Below are positions 9,379-17,690 of a stretch of DNA of 64,000 nt, one piece after another. The notes beneath the pieces are model-generated. The model saw nothing but the letters and a program-made list of their open reading frames with translations, searched no databases and had not been told where the DNA came from. The position numbers and the translations under genes were made by a program. The DNA is from Pectobacterium peruviense (GTDB lineage: Bacteria; Pseudomonadota; Gammaproteobacteria; Enterobacterales; Enterobacteriaceae), in the NCBI RefSeq assembly GCF_002847345.1, contig NZ_LXFV01000022.1, positions 38,947 through 102,946 of the forward strand, read 5' to 3'. Position 1 is the stretch's first letter; each line of letters starts with the position of its first letter.

Positions 9379-10158
9379 TTACAGCGGTAGTCCTTTTTCC
9401 CAACGATCCCTAACTTCAGCAGGCGACAACGGTGGGAATTTAACACCGCGATCCAGTAATAGCTGTTTTACCTTCAGCGCCCAAGGATAGTGAGGTGATT
9501 TAGGGGACATAATGGATAAGCTGTCGTGTACACGCCACGCCAAGCTACTACCGGTTGAAGAATAAGTATCGAAACTTGCGCCCTGCTCAATCAACCAATA
9601 CACAATTTCGTATTCATTTACATAAGCGGCATAAAGCGCACTATTTCTTTTATTTTGATCTTCTAAATTCAGATCAGCCCCTTTCTCAACGAGTAGCTTA
9701 ATATCAGCCCACCGTTGCTCATTAATGGCACTAAATATTGCCGGCTGACCACGACGACCAATTGCATTTGGATCGCCACCAGCATCCAGAATAATGCGAA
9801 GCCAATCTGGATCTTTGGCTCCCGCCACGGAATTAACTGCGCTGTCGCCAAATCCGTCTTTATAGTTTGGATCGACACCCAGTTTCAGCGCCAGCGTGAC
9901 GGCTTTTTTATCCTTCGTCTCATAAATCAGCCACAACAACGGAGTAACACCTTCTTTTCCCTTAATATTCAGGTTAACGCCCTGTGACAGTTGATGACGG
10001 GCTGCTGATTCGTCACCTTTTTGAATGCTTTCCAGCACAGCCACCACAGGTGGTTCAAAAAGTTCACTCGCCCGCATACTGTGTCCTCCTGCCTGACAAG
10101 CGGTTAATAATCCCAGAATAACGACGCCTACCCATTTTATACGTGCCAACCATTGCAT
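9379..10158 (-). CDS. Ankyrin-repeat lipoprotein, probable lipase immunity protein
   Basis: A 259-residue lipoprotein: a hydrophobic signal segment at residues 9-18 and a lipobox LTAC with the acylated Cys at 21. Four to five ankyrin repeats follow from about residue 35 (GVTPLLWLIYETKDKKAV; ILDAGGDPNAIGRRGQPAIFSAI; LLVEKGADLNLEDQNKRNSALYAA; WLIEQGASFD). The start overlaps the stop of the PAAR-lipase gene in TAATG, so the two are translationally coupled. A lipoprotein facing the periplasm is the right place to block a phospholipase injected there by a neighbour. Ankyrin and lipoprotein immunity factors are known for T6SS lipases. The immunity role is inferred, not shown. Confidence 0.78.
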   Translation of the reverse strand: MQWLARIKWVGVVILGLLTACQAGGHSMRASELFEPPVVAVLESIQKGDESAARHQLSQGVNLNIKGKEGVTPLLWLIYETKDKKAVTLALKLGVDPNYKDGFGDSAVNSVAGAKDPDWLRIILDAGGDPNAIGRRGQPAIFSAINEQRWADIKLLVEKGADLNLEDQNKRNSALYAAYVNEYEIVYWLIEQGASFDTYSSTGSSLAWRVHDSLSIMSPKSPHYPWALKVKQLLLDRGVKFPPLSPAEVRDRWEKGLPL

Positions 10159-11531
10159 TATATTCCCCTGAATGTATTGGTTATCTTCCCGATATCTTCC
10201 TTTTTCTGGCTTTCAATACCCGCAACCACCTGATCCATACCGTGACGCGCAATCGGTGAACCGCCAACAGCGGGAAGCGCCATCATATCACCGCTTGCTT
10301 TCGGCAGCCCCCCTCCCAGTAGCTTTGCAACACCGATAACGCCCCCTAGCGCCGCACCGGCGGTTCCGCCAATCAATGCGCCCGCACCGGATAGCAAGCC
10401 TGGAATCAAAGCTTTACCGTAGGTTTGCACCATGGTTAATATCTCGCCATCAACCGCTTGTGTTTTAATCAATGATGCCGTTTCTGCCAATGTCGCACCA
10501 CCACCTCGCAAGGCAGTATTCTCATGTAATCCTGCGGCATTGAACGTATAGCCGGGAAGTTTTGTCGCACTGACCGCTGCAGAGGCTAACCCGCCCCCCA
10601 GAGAGTGGCCAACAATAACAGGTGGAGGATTTGGCATCAGATCTTTGACTTGAGTCGCGAGATCCATTGCTTGTTTGTATTGCGCTGATTCAAATCCCAT
10701 ACCCTGAGTGGCGTTAGTCAACCAGTCTTTCACTCCCGTCACCGCATTATTGGTACCCCTATAGGTCAACATGGTTTCACCATTAATCGCTGATTTGAAC
10801 AGGGCAGAACCAAACCCTGTTTTCTTATCCATAAAATCATTGTCCGTCAAACCAGGAAGTTTTTGGACATCCAGCAGTTCCAGACCAACCGGAGCCTTAG
10901 GCAGTTTATCCAGCACGCCTCGTCGAAATTCATCGACCGAATAAACGTACTGAGCCGCCTCAGCGCGCAAGATGCTGTCGTTATTAAACGCCAGCCGTTT
11001 TGCCGCATCGGCTAATCCCGGCAACGTCGCCGCCTCGGTAGCCAACTTGGCACGCGCCAGATAACGCTCTTTACGCTGGGCGACGGAGAGCAGGTCATCA
11101 AGAATGGGCAACTCGGCGACCGAAGCCCATTCCATTAATGTCGGCAACAGCATTGGCGTTAATGCTAGTAGAGGCGCGCGACTTTTGGCCGATTGTTCGG
11201 CACACGGTTTCACAGGGGACTGATAAGGCGAGTCGCCAATGATTACGTTCCCACTGCCTGCAGCGACCGAGCCGCCACAGCCAATCGCATCACCGATACG
11301 CGCCGCCAGCTTTCCATTGATGATGACCGTACCGGAACCCGCAGATATCGCTCGACTGTGTACGCCGTGAGGCACATTCGGGCAAGGACAGGCATGAAGT
11401 AAGACTGCATCACTTTTACGGGCCGCGGGTTTGCCATTGATGATGACATCACCACTGCCTTCAATAATTGGGGTGGCAGGAAAACAGCCGTGACCCGCGC
11501 AGCTGTCTCCTAAACGTGCAGCACCTGGCAT
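10158..11531 (-). CDS. PAAR-domain T6SS lipase effector
   Basis: A 457-residue protein. Residues 1-95 are a PAAR domain (MPGAARLGDSCAGHG; GSGDVIINGKPAAR; HACPCPNVPHG; GSGTVIINGKLAARIGDAIGCGG) that caps the VgrG spike with a metal-bound point. From about residue 130 a class-3-like lipase follows. GHSLGG gives the catalytic Ser at 310; Asp361 (AVDGEIL) and His430 (ARHGMDQVV) are plausible partners. Between them a Gly-rich hydrophobic stretch (373-408) could insert in membranes. The protein should puncture and then hydrolyse target-cell phospholipids. It starts 9 bp after vgrG with AAGGAGG, and is coupled to the ankyrin lipoprotein gene, its likely immunity partner. The substrate (A1, A2 or other) cannot be read from sequence. 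Confidence 0.9.
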   Translation of the reverse strand: MPGAARLGDSCAGHGCFPATPIIEGSGDVIINGKPAARKSDAVLLHACPCPNVPHGVHSRAISAGSGTVIINGKLAARIGDAIGCGGSVAAGSGNVIIGDSPYQSPVKPCAEQSAKSRAPLLALTPMLLPTLMEWASVAELPILDDLLSVAQRKERYLARAKLATEAATLPGLADAAKRLAFNNDSILRAEAAQYVYSVDEFRRGVLDKLPKAPVGLELLDVQKLPGLTDNDFMDKKTGFGSALFKSAINGETMLTYRGTNNAVTGVKDWLTNATQGMGFESAQYKQAMDLATQVKDLMPNPPPVIVGHSLGGGLASAAVSATKLPGYTFNAAGLHENTALRGGGATLAETASLIKTQAVDGEILTMVQTYGKALIPGLLSGAGALIGGTAGAALGGVIGVAKLLGGGLPKASGDMMALPAVGGSPIARHGMDQVVAGIESQKKEDIGKITNTFRGI

Positions 11532-11540
11532 AGTTCCTCC

Positions 11541-13577
11541 TTAACGTCTGTCTGGCGCATCCGGCTGCGTAGGCTTAGTCGGGTCTTCTGGCGTAATCGA
11601 CACCGGCGCCGTCCCTACGCCAGCCGCACCACCATCGTTGATTTTCACAATCGTCCCGGAGATCGTGACGCCCGTGCTATCAATCTTGATAAAACCGCCA
11701 GGCGCTTTAATCGTCAGAGCCTGCCCTGCTTCCAGCACAATATCCGCGGCTTTCAGATAGCTGTCCGTATTGACCAAAACACGCTGGTGCGCTCCGATCA
11801 GCGTCTCTTCAGAGCCGGACATCGTAGTCTGACGGCTTCCTTCAATACGGGTAATCTCTCCCCCACCGATAAAGCGCTTGAACGAAGAGCCAATCTTCTG
11901 AATGAAGCTTCGGCCAATTTCCTGATGATGATCCTGACCGATGTTTTCAAAGTCATCTTTGCCTATCGTTCGGTGACGGTGACGATCGACCCGTTGGAAC
12001 TGATCCTGAGCGACGCTAAGGTGCTGATCGCGCCCCACGCTCTGCCGATGGATGTTGTTGATGACGCCATCCATATCTTTTTGAGCGTGATAGTAAATTT
12101 GTTCACGCGTCGCCTCATCTTCAAAACGCAGTTCGTTGAAGCCATTGCCTTTATGCGTATCAGTACGCAGCGTTGTGCGCGTTTTATGTGCGGGTAAAAC
12201 GTACGGCGTCGGGTTGGTCGCGTGGAAAGTACGTCCGGTGATAATCGGCTGGTCCGGGTCGCCTTCGAGGAAGCTGACGATCACTTCATGGTTGATGCGC
12301 GGGATCGCGATCATGCCGTACTGGCCGCCTGCCCAACCCTGACTGACACGCACCCAGCAAGAGCTCTGGTCGTTGCTCGCGCCGTAGCGATCCCACGGGA
12401 ATTGCAGTTTTACCCGACCGTACTGATCACAGTAAATCTCTTCCCCCGCCGGACCGACCACCGTCGCGATTTGCGGGCCGTCCACCATAGGTTTATACGG
12501 CATCGCAGCGCGCCACGTCGTCGTGCCTTTTACCACAGCAAAGCTGTTGCTCATGGTCGTCGGCTCGCCGCCGCTTTCTTCTTCCAGCGCCTGCGGTTGC
12601 TGCCCGACGTGCGTCACGCTCACTGTCTGCCATACTGCGTTCAGCGTCGCATTCGGGTGCTCCGTCAGGGTAAAGGTATTGCCCGGCATCAGCCCCGCAC
12701 AGTTGGATTCTCCTTCGCTCGTCACCGCCCCTGAGCGCAGCGCATCCAGACGATAGCCGCTGAACGCCTTGCCGCTCGGATCTTGCTTATAACGTCCCGG
12801 ATAATCGTAGTGCTGATAGCTTTCGCGCTGGTGCTCCAGTTCACCGCTCATCTTCTTATGCGACAGCCCATAAGCCGGCGTCTTGAAGCAGTAATCCTTC
12901 AGTTCCACTTCGGCGGTGCTCACGCGTTCCGCATAGTGGAAACGTCGCACGTACTCACCTTCACTCAACCCCTGTGTGGCAAGATTGAAGAACAGTTCTG
13001 GCCCTTTGGTCAGTGCACCCGCATCGTCGGCAAACACTAACCGATGCTTGCCTTCCTCAAACTCGTGGAAAAAATACAGACCTTCCTCTGCCGCCAGTCG
13101 GGTGATAAAGGCTAAATCGCTTTCCCGATACTGCACGCAATATTCCCGTACAGCGTGCTCGTTACGCAGCGCAAAGGCGTAGTCGGTAATACCCGCCTCT
13201 TCCAGCAATGCGCCGATAATCGCTTCCGGCTTCTGCGCCTGAAAGATACGGGCATTGGTGCGTAGCCCCAGCCGCCACATAGCAGGCCGAATTTCCGCTT
13301 GATAGCGCGTGCGCCGGAATCCGGTATCGCCCTGCGTAAATCCACTGATCACTCCGCTGACCCGGCGCTTCAGTTCGCCTTCATACCAAATCAGCAGCTC
13401 GCACGGCTGGTCCAGTACCGTGCCAAAATCGATATCCGGCAACGCGCTCGCCAGACTCAGCGACAGGCTGAAGGGCCGATTCAGCCCCTCATCCAGCCTG
13501 AAATCCACCACCGCAAAGGTGCCTGCCTCCAGGGCGCCAACCTTTACGGTGAACTGTAATCCTGTACTGTTTGCCAC
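11541..13577 (-). CDS. vgrG: T6SS spike protein VgrG (TssI)
   Basis: A 678-residue VgrG. The N-terminal gp27-like hub (residues 1-370; [41 protein letters not shown]) is followed by the gp5-like OB fold ([60 protein letters not shown]) and a beta-helix needle ([15 protein letters not shown] to [13 protein letters not shown]). There is only a short Pro/Asp-rich tail after the needle, so it carries no built-in effector domain; toxicity must come from the PAAR-lipase and Rhs loaded on it. The start is GTG at 13577 with AAGGAG 7 nt upstream. It follows hcp after an attenuator-like terminator. Confidence 0.95.
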   Translation of the reverse strand: MANSTGLQFTVKVGALEAGTFAVVDFRLDEGLNRPFSLSLSLASALPDIDFGTVLDQPCELLIWYEGELKRRVSGVISGFTQGDTGFRRTRYQAEIRPAMWRLGLRTNARIFQAQKPEAIIGALLEEAGITDYAFALRNEHAVREYCVQYRESDLAFITRLAAEEGLYFFHEFEEGKHRLVFADDAGALTKGPELFFNLATQGLSEGEYVRRFHYAERVSTAEVELKDYCFKTPAYGLSHKKMSGELEHQRESYQHYDYPGRYKQDPSGKAFSGYRLDALRSGAVTSEGESNCAGLMPGNTFTLTEHPNATLNAVWQTVSVTHVGQQPQALEEESGGEPTTMSNSFAVVKGTTTWRAAMPYKPMVDGPQIATVVGPAGEEIYCDQYGRVKLQFPWDRYGASNDQSSCWVRVSQGWAGGQYGMIAIPRINHEVIVSFLEGDPDQPIITGRTFHATNPTPYVLPAHKTRTTLRTDTHKGNGFNELRFEDEATREQIYYHAQKDMDGVINNIHRQSVGRDQHLSVAQDQFQRVDRHRHRTIGKDDFENIGQDHHQEIGRSFIQKIGSSFKRFIGGGEITRIEGSRQTTMSGSEETLIGAHQRVLVNTDSYLKAADIVLEAGQALTIKAPGGFIKIDSTGVTISGTIVKINDGGAAGVGTAPVSITPEDPTKPTQPDAPDRR

Positions 13578-13710
13578 CTGTCCTCTCCTTACTGGCCGTT
13601 GCCATGGCTACCGCACGCCTCGGGTTCCTCCGGAGCGGTACGTCGCTATCCTGATAAAAATGAAAACCTGAGCTGTGGTCTGAGTCTGCTCACACCACGA
13701 CTCACATCAG

Positions 13711-13743
13711 AGAAAAAACAGAAAACCCGAGCAAGCCCGGGTT
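13711..13743 (-). terminator. Terminator/attenuator after hcp
   Basis: On the minus strand AACCCG...CGGGTT forms a stem (extended by GC pairing around a short loop), followed by TTTTCTGTTTTTT. It starts about 9 bp after the hcp stop and lies before vgrG, so it would make hcp message more abundant than vgrG message. Confidence 0.7.
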
Positions 13744-13752
13744 AAATAGGAA

Positions 13753-14271
13753 TTACGCTTCGACCGGCGCACGCCAGTCATCAGAACCGGACGTACCAGC
13801 AACGGTGTGTTCCCAGTCAATTTTGCGGTAGGCCAGCGACACTTCAATCAGTTGGGTGTAGTCCATCTTTGACGGATCCTGGCAGTGTGGCATTTTGCAA
13901 TCGATGTCCACGATGGTGGAATCGGTCAGTACGGTAGAGAAGAAATGCTCTTGTTTACCTTCAACTGACGTGCGGTACCATTTCAGGGTCACGGTCGGCA
14001 GCATTTCGCCAGACGCCAGGGCGTTGTACATCAACGGAACCGCTTTGTTCAGCGCGACAGTAAATTTGAACGGCTTGTGCACGCGTTGGCCAGATGGCTG
14101 ACCAGACTGCGGGTCGGTCGGTACGGTTACAATGTGTTTGAATTCCTGTACCAGCATTTCGTCTTCGTGGCCTTCCACATAGATGTTGCCGACAGAATCA
14201 GATGTGAAGGCACCAGCGGTGATATTGCCCTGAGTTTTACCTTCGATGCTGATATAGCATGGAGTTGGCAT
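13753..14271 (-). CDS. hcp: T6SS tube protein Hcp (TssD)
   Basis: A 172-residue Hcp: MPTPCYISIEGKTQGNITAGA at the N-terminus, GHEDEMLVQEFKHIV in the core, then KPFKFTVALNKAVPLMYNALASGE and the YRKIDWEHTVAG end. These are the marks of the hexameric ring protein that stacks into the T6SS inner tube and is secreted. Length and motifs match enterobacterial Hcp of the 172-aa class. AAGGAG lies 7 nt before the ATG. A sigma-54 promoter sits about 55-65 bp upstream, and a terminator follows the gene, so hcp is the most strongly and separately controlled gene of the locus. It is apart from the tssB-to-Sel1 operon by 550 bp. Confidence 0.96.
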   Translation of the reverse strand: MPTPCYISIEGKTQGNITAGAFTSDSVGNIYVEGHEDEMLVQEFKHIVTVPTDPQSGQPSGQRVHKPFKFTVALNKAVPLMYNALASGEMLPTVTLKWYRTSVEGKQEHFFSTVLTDSTIVDIDCKMPHCQDPSKMDYTQLIEVSLAYRKIDWEHTVAGTSGSDDWRAPVEA

Positions 14272-14336
14272 AGTCTTGCTCCTTGTTGTTGAAACGGGGA
14301 ATAGTTAAACGGGTTTAGTAACTTCACCGTCTGTAT

Positions 14337-14352
14337 AGCAATCCCCATGCCA
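14337..14352 (-). promoter_or_regulatory. Sigma-54 (RpoN) promoter of hcp
   Basis: Read on the minus strand, TGGCATGGGGATTGCT matches the -24/-12 consensus TGGCACG-N4-TTGCW at all defined positions except one. GG and GC have the required spacing. The expected start site is near 14326, giving a leader of about 55 nt before hcp. The VasH activator encoded at 23.2-24.8 kb is the natural partner. Confidence 0.82.
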
Positions 14353-14413
14353 ATTTTTATCTTGTTGTTTTTAATGAAAAATAACTTAACTAAAATTCCC
14401 CCTAAGCAAAATT

Positions 14414-14511
14414 TGAGCAATAAGTTGCGCAGACTTCTCGAATCGTTTGCAAACATTGCGCAAAAAGTGATTTACACCAGAAAGTGAGCAAGAAGTTGCG
14501 CAGAATGCGCA
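14414..14511 (-). promoter_or_regulatory. Cluster of TGCGCA sites, candidate VasH enhancer
   Basis: Four TGCGCA palindromes lie at 14426, 14457, 14497 and 14506. Two of them sit in a 20-bp direct repeat, TGAGCAAKAAGTTGCGCAGA (14414-14433 and 14485-14504), spaced 71 bp apart, close to seven helical turns. They lie about 90-185 bp upstream of the expected hcp start, the normal range for a sigma-54 activator site. The rest of the gap to 14690 is AT-rich and I see no gene in it. Confidence 0.55.
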
Positions 14512-14690
14512 GTTATTCTGAAAGTTTTTATTAGTGCTGAATTAATCAAATAAATAACCAATTAAAATAGTGATCATTAATAGTAAAGAACGATATATGG
14601 CGATAATTTGTTCATTTCCTATAAGAATATAAGTAAGTAATCACTTTCATTTATGATGAAAAATAGGCATATAGATCGCGGAATAACAAC

Positions 14691-14724
14691 AAAAAAGCGG
14701 GTGCTGCTATCACGCAACACCCGC
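14691..14724 (-). terminator. Terminator of the structural T6SS operon
   Basis: On the minus strand GCGGGTGTTG / CAGCACCCGC pair over 10 bp (one G-U) around an 8-nt loop, followed by TTTTTTG. It lies about 100 bp after the last gene of the tssB-to-Sel1 operon and isolates it from hcp. Confidence 0.88.
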
Positions 14725-14820
14725 CTGTTATTGTCATTACGATCTCATTAAACCGTGATGATTTATCGGTTCTACCTTAACTATTCATCAGCTATTTACC
14801 ACCAACAAATCCGCAGTGGA

Positions 14821-16176
14821 TTACTCTGTCTTTCCTGACGACCAGTGCATCGCCAGCCGCTGTCCGGCTTTGATTTCATCAGGCTGCATTGTCGCTTCCA
14901 GATCGTTACGCGCATGGATGGCTTCGTTCATCCCCTCCGTCGCCGCCATGGCATACCAGGCGTAAGCATGAATACGATTGCGGGATGCCCCCAGTCCATC
15001 TTGACGCATCATCCCCATACGATACTGAGCCATACGGTTACCGTCATTCGCCGCCAGACGATACTGCTTCATCGCTTCAACATAATCCTCTTTACCGCCT
15101 TGTCCCAGCCGCAACATCTCGCCATAGGCCAGTCGTGACTCGGCATCTCCTGCTGAAGCTGCTTTGGCATATTCTTCACGCGCACGCGCGAATTCGTTCA
15201 CTTTAAATAGCCGCTCACCCAGTTCACGTTGCGCTCGGATATAGCCCGCAGAGGACGCCTGAACCAGATAATGTTCACGCTTTTCATGGGTTGTCTGACT
15301 CTGGCTAAGTAAATAATCGGCTTCGCCCGATCCTCCAGACGCAGCACGTTCCAGCCAGTAACGCGCCTTCTGCTCATCCCAAGGTAAGCGCTTACCTTCG
15401 CGGTATGCCTTGCCCAGCCAAAGCTGGGCTTCCGCATCACCTGATGACGCGGATTTTTGATACCAGTTCAACGCATTCTCACCGTCTTCATGCAGGGCCA
15501 TCCACCGTTGCGCCTGTGCCTGACCGAGCGTCGCGGCACGGAAATACCAGCGCTCGGCCAGATCGCGACGGATAACCACGCCGTTGCCCTGCTCATAGCG
15601 CTGCGCTAGCTGATATTGCGCATCCCGATTGCCAAGTTCAGAAGCCTTCAGCAACCACACTACAGCCTCTTTTTCACCGCCCGCATGCGTCGCATGCCAC
15701 TGAGCAACGATCAGCTGTGCGTGGGGATAACCATTCGCCGCAGCCGATTCAAATGCATTCAGGCAGGCTGCTACCAGCTTTCCCTGATGCTGAACCTGAC
15801 AGTCCATACCGAGCCGATGTCCTGCTTCGCCATTTCCCAGACGTGAGGACGTTCCCCACCACTGGCGGGCAGACGGGCTGTTCTTGGGCGCGCCTAATCC
15901 AGCCTGATACCAATCGCCGACCTGAAGCGCAGCAGCCGCACGCATTTCTGCATTTCCGGGGAGTTCAGACAGCCCAGACGCCTTCTGCATCCATTGCATC
16001 GCCTCGGTGTACTGGGAACGTGTGGCTAGCGTCTTTGCCAGCTGATATTGCGCTTCACCATTTCCGCGGTTCGCTGACGCCACTAACTCCGATTCAGGCA
16101 GCGACGTCACAGGTGCCTGACATGACGCCAGCCAGCAGGCCGACAGGACTATCAATAATTTGTTGTATTTCATCAT
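14821..16176 (-). CDS. Sel1-repeat (TPR-like) lipoprotein of the T6SS operon
   Basis: A 451-residue lipoprotein if read from the tandem ATGs at 16176/16173; codons upstream of that overlap the previous gene and lack lipoprotein character. The signal peptide ends in LASC with the acylated Cys at 19. About eight Sel1-like repeats follow (GNGEAQYQLAKTLATRSQYTEAMQWMQKAS; GDAEAQLWLGKAYREGKRLPWDEQKARYWLERAA; GNRMAQYRMGMMRQDGLG), each pairing a 'GxAxAQYxLG' helix with an 'AxxWYxxAA' helix. Such solenoids act as scaffolds for protein complexes; a role at the periplasmic side of the membrane complex is plausible. It is the last gene of the operon and stands before its terminator. Confidence 0.8.
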   Translation of the reverse strand: MMKYNKLLIVLSACWLASCQAPVTSLPESELVASANRGNGEAQYQLAKTLATRSQYTEAMQWMQKASGLSELPGNAEMRAAAALQVGDWYQAGLGAPKNSPSARQWWGTSSRLGNGEAGHRLGMDCQVQHQGKLVAACLNAFESAAANGYPHAQLIVAQWHATHAGGEKEAVVWLLKASELGNRDAQYQLAQRYEQGNGVVIRRDLAERWYFRAATLGQAQAQRWMALHEDGENALNWYQKSASSGDAEAQLWLGKAYREGKRLPWDEQKARYWLERAASGGSGEADYLLSQSQTTHEKREHYLVQASSAGYIRAQRELGERLFKVNEFARAREEYAKAASAGDAESRLAYGEMLRLGQGGKEDYVEAMKQYRLAANDGNRMAQYRMGMMRQDGLGASRNRIHAYAWYAMAATEGMNEAIHARNDLEATMQPDEIKAGQRLAMHWSSGKTE

Positions 16177-16204
16177 GGGCTCAGCGGTTTTCCCTTCACG
16201 ATAA

Positions 16205-17641
16205 TCAACTGGCAGAATTACCCTGCTGCAAACGGTACAAGCGAATATTGAAGGCGCGCAGCTCATCCTCCATACCGCGTAGCTCCGCTGGCGTCAGCGA
16301 TTGGCTCTTGATTTTACGCGCCTCAAGTTCACGCAGCCGTATCCCAAAGGGGACATCCGATATCAGATCTTTTTGCATATCGTAGAGTTTTGATTTCAGG
16401 TAGGAGATCGTCACCGTCCGCCGCTGACGCTCCAGTTCCAGCAGTTGCTGCAACGTATCGTTGACTCTGGCACGCGCCTGTTCGTAACCCTGTGTTTTCG
16501 GTTCATCACCCTGCTGGCGTTCAAGCGCAATTTGCCACTGGCGCTCCATCTCTTTCACCGCCAGCGAATCGGGATAAAGTTGCTGCATCACGTTTTTCAA
16601 CCCATTACCGTACTGGTACAGGTAGAAAGGCGACGCATTTTTCACCTGTTCCAGCTGTGCCTGATAGCGGTTGATCAGTTCGCCTTCCATGCCCTGCAAT
16701 TTCTGCTCACCCAGAACAATACGCACCCGGCGAATGTCATTATGGTCGGGGGCAGTAGGCAAGGCGTACGCGGGCTGTTGCAGCAATGCCAGCGCATCGG
16801 CTTTCTGTTCCTGCCAATACTGCCACCCCGTAATAGCGGCGACAGGTAGCGCGCAAGTCAGCAACCCGGAGACAAACCAGAACCAAGCTGGCTTCTGCTT
16901 TTTATGCGCCTCAATTTTCAATACCGTCGGTTTCATTTGCCCCTTCTCCCGTCCAATGAGAATGCTACCTGCGGGCAGTGCAGCCTGACCCGAGCCTGAT
17001 GAACCACCGCTTTGCACCGTCGCGCCCGGCTCCATGTCTGAATGAAAGAACACCATAGGCGGAATCTGCATATCCTGTTTTCTCAGTTCCTGATCGTCCG
17101 ACACAATGACAATCTCGGTTTCATCAAACAGATGGGTATAACCTTCGACGAAGTGCAGCAAATTCTCGACGCGGGGAATGCGGCTCAAACCCGAGTTGTG
17201 CAGCTTTTCACTCATCAATTGCAGCGCGCGTTCGCAACGATAAACCAGCCGCTTGTGTTCATGGCTGATAGCGTACTGCCGCACCACCTCGCTGATGCGG
17301 GCAATGAACCAGTCCAGCATCTCGATACGCGCCCGTTCCTGATGCACTGGCGGCCAGAAGTTATCCCACTGCGTCACGATCAGGTTCGCCAGAAACTCAC
17401 AGCTTTCCGTGAAGCCCGTCAATCCAGCCAGCCGTGAACGCGCCAGAGTGAAATAGATCGCAGTCTGGAGATCCACACCCTGTTTTTCAAAGATGGTGGT
17501 GGCCATATCGTGCACCAGCATCCAATCCACATCGGGACGAGACGCGTGACTCAACTTGTTAATTTCCGCCCGAAGTGCATCAAACTCCGGCAGCATCCGT
17601 GGATCCCGGCCCACTTTCAGGGCTTGTTGTGCATCTTGCAT
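16205..17641 (-). CDS. vasL: VasL/TagA-like ImpA_N protein
   Basis: A 478-residue protein. Residues 10-110 form an ImpA_N domain like that of TssA (GRDPRMLPEFDALRAEINKL; TQWDNFWPPVHQE). A single membrane segment lies at about 252-272 (WFWFVSGLLTCALPVAAITGW). The C-terminal 200 residues are helical with a coiled-coil-like VasL domain (ARARVNDTLQQLLELERQ). The layout ImpA_N, membrane helix, VasL matches V. cholerae VasL and the TagA proteins, which stop sheath growth at the far side of the cell and hold the extended sheath. The gene follows tssM, the same order as vasK-vasL of V. cholerae. The gene name is assigned from order and architecture. Confidence 0.82.
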   Translation of the reverse strand: MQDAQQALKVGRDPRMLPEFDALRAEINKLSHASRPDVDWMLVHDMATTIFEKQGVDLQTAIYFTLARSRLAGLTGFTESCEFLANLIVTQWDNFWPPVHQERARIEMLDWFIARISEVVRQYAISHEHKRLVYRCERALQLMSEKLHNSGLSRIPRVENLLHFVEGYTHLFDETEIVIVSDDQELRKQDMQIPPMVFFHSDMEPGATVQSGGSSGSGQAALPAGSILIGREKGQMKPTVLKIEAHKKQKPAWFWFVSGLLTCALPVAAITGWQYWQEQKADALALLQQPAYALPTAPDHNDIRRVRIVLGEQKLQGMEGELINRYQAQLEQVKNASPFYLYQYGNGLKNVMQQLYPDSLAVKEMERQWQIALERQQGDEPKTQGYEQARARVNDTLQQLLELERQRRTVTISYLKSKLYDMQKDLISDVPFGIRLRELEARKIKSQSLTPAELRGMEDELRAFNIRLYRLQQGNSAS

Positions 17642-17690
17642 ATCACATCATCCAGCAATAGGGAGCCTGAGTAGGCTCCCGAGAGTTAAG

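Noticed and set aside
9252..9446. 64-codon frame on the minus strand across the ankyrin gene end
   Set aside because: It runs through the hairpin and out of the ankyrin frame, with no start signal.
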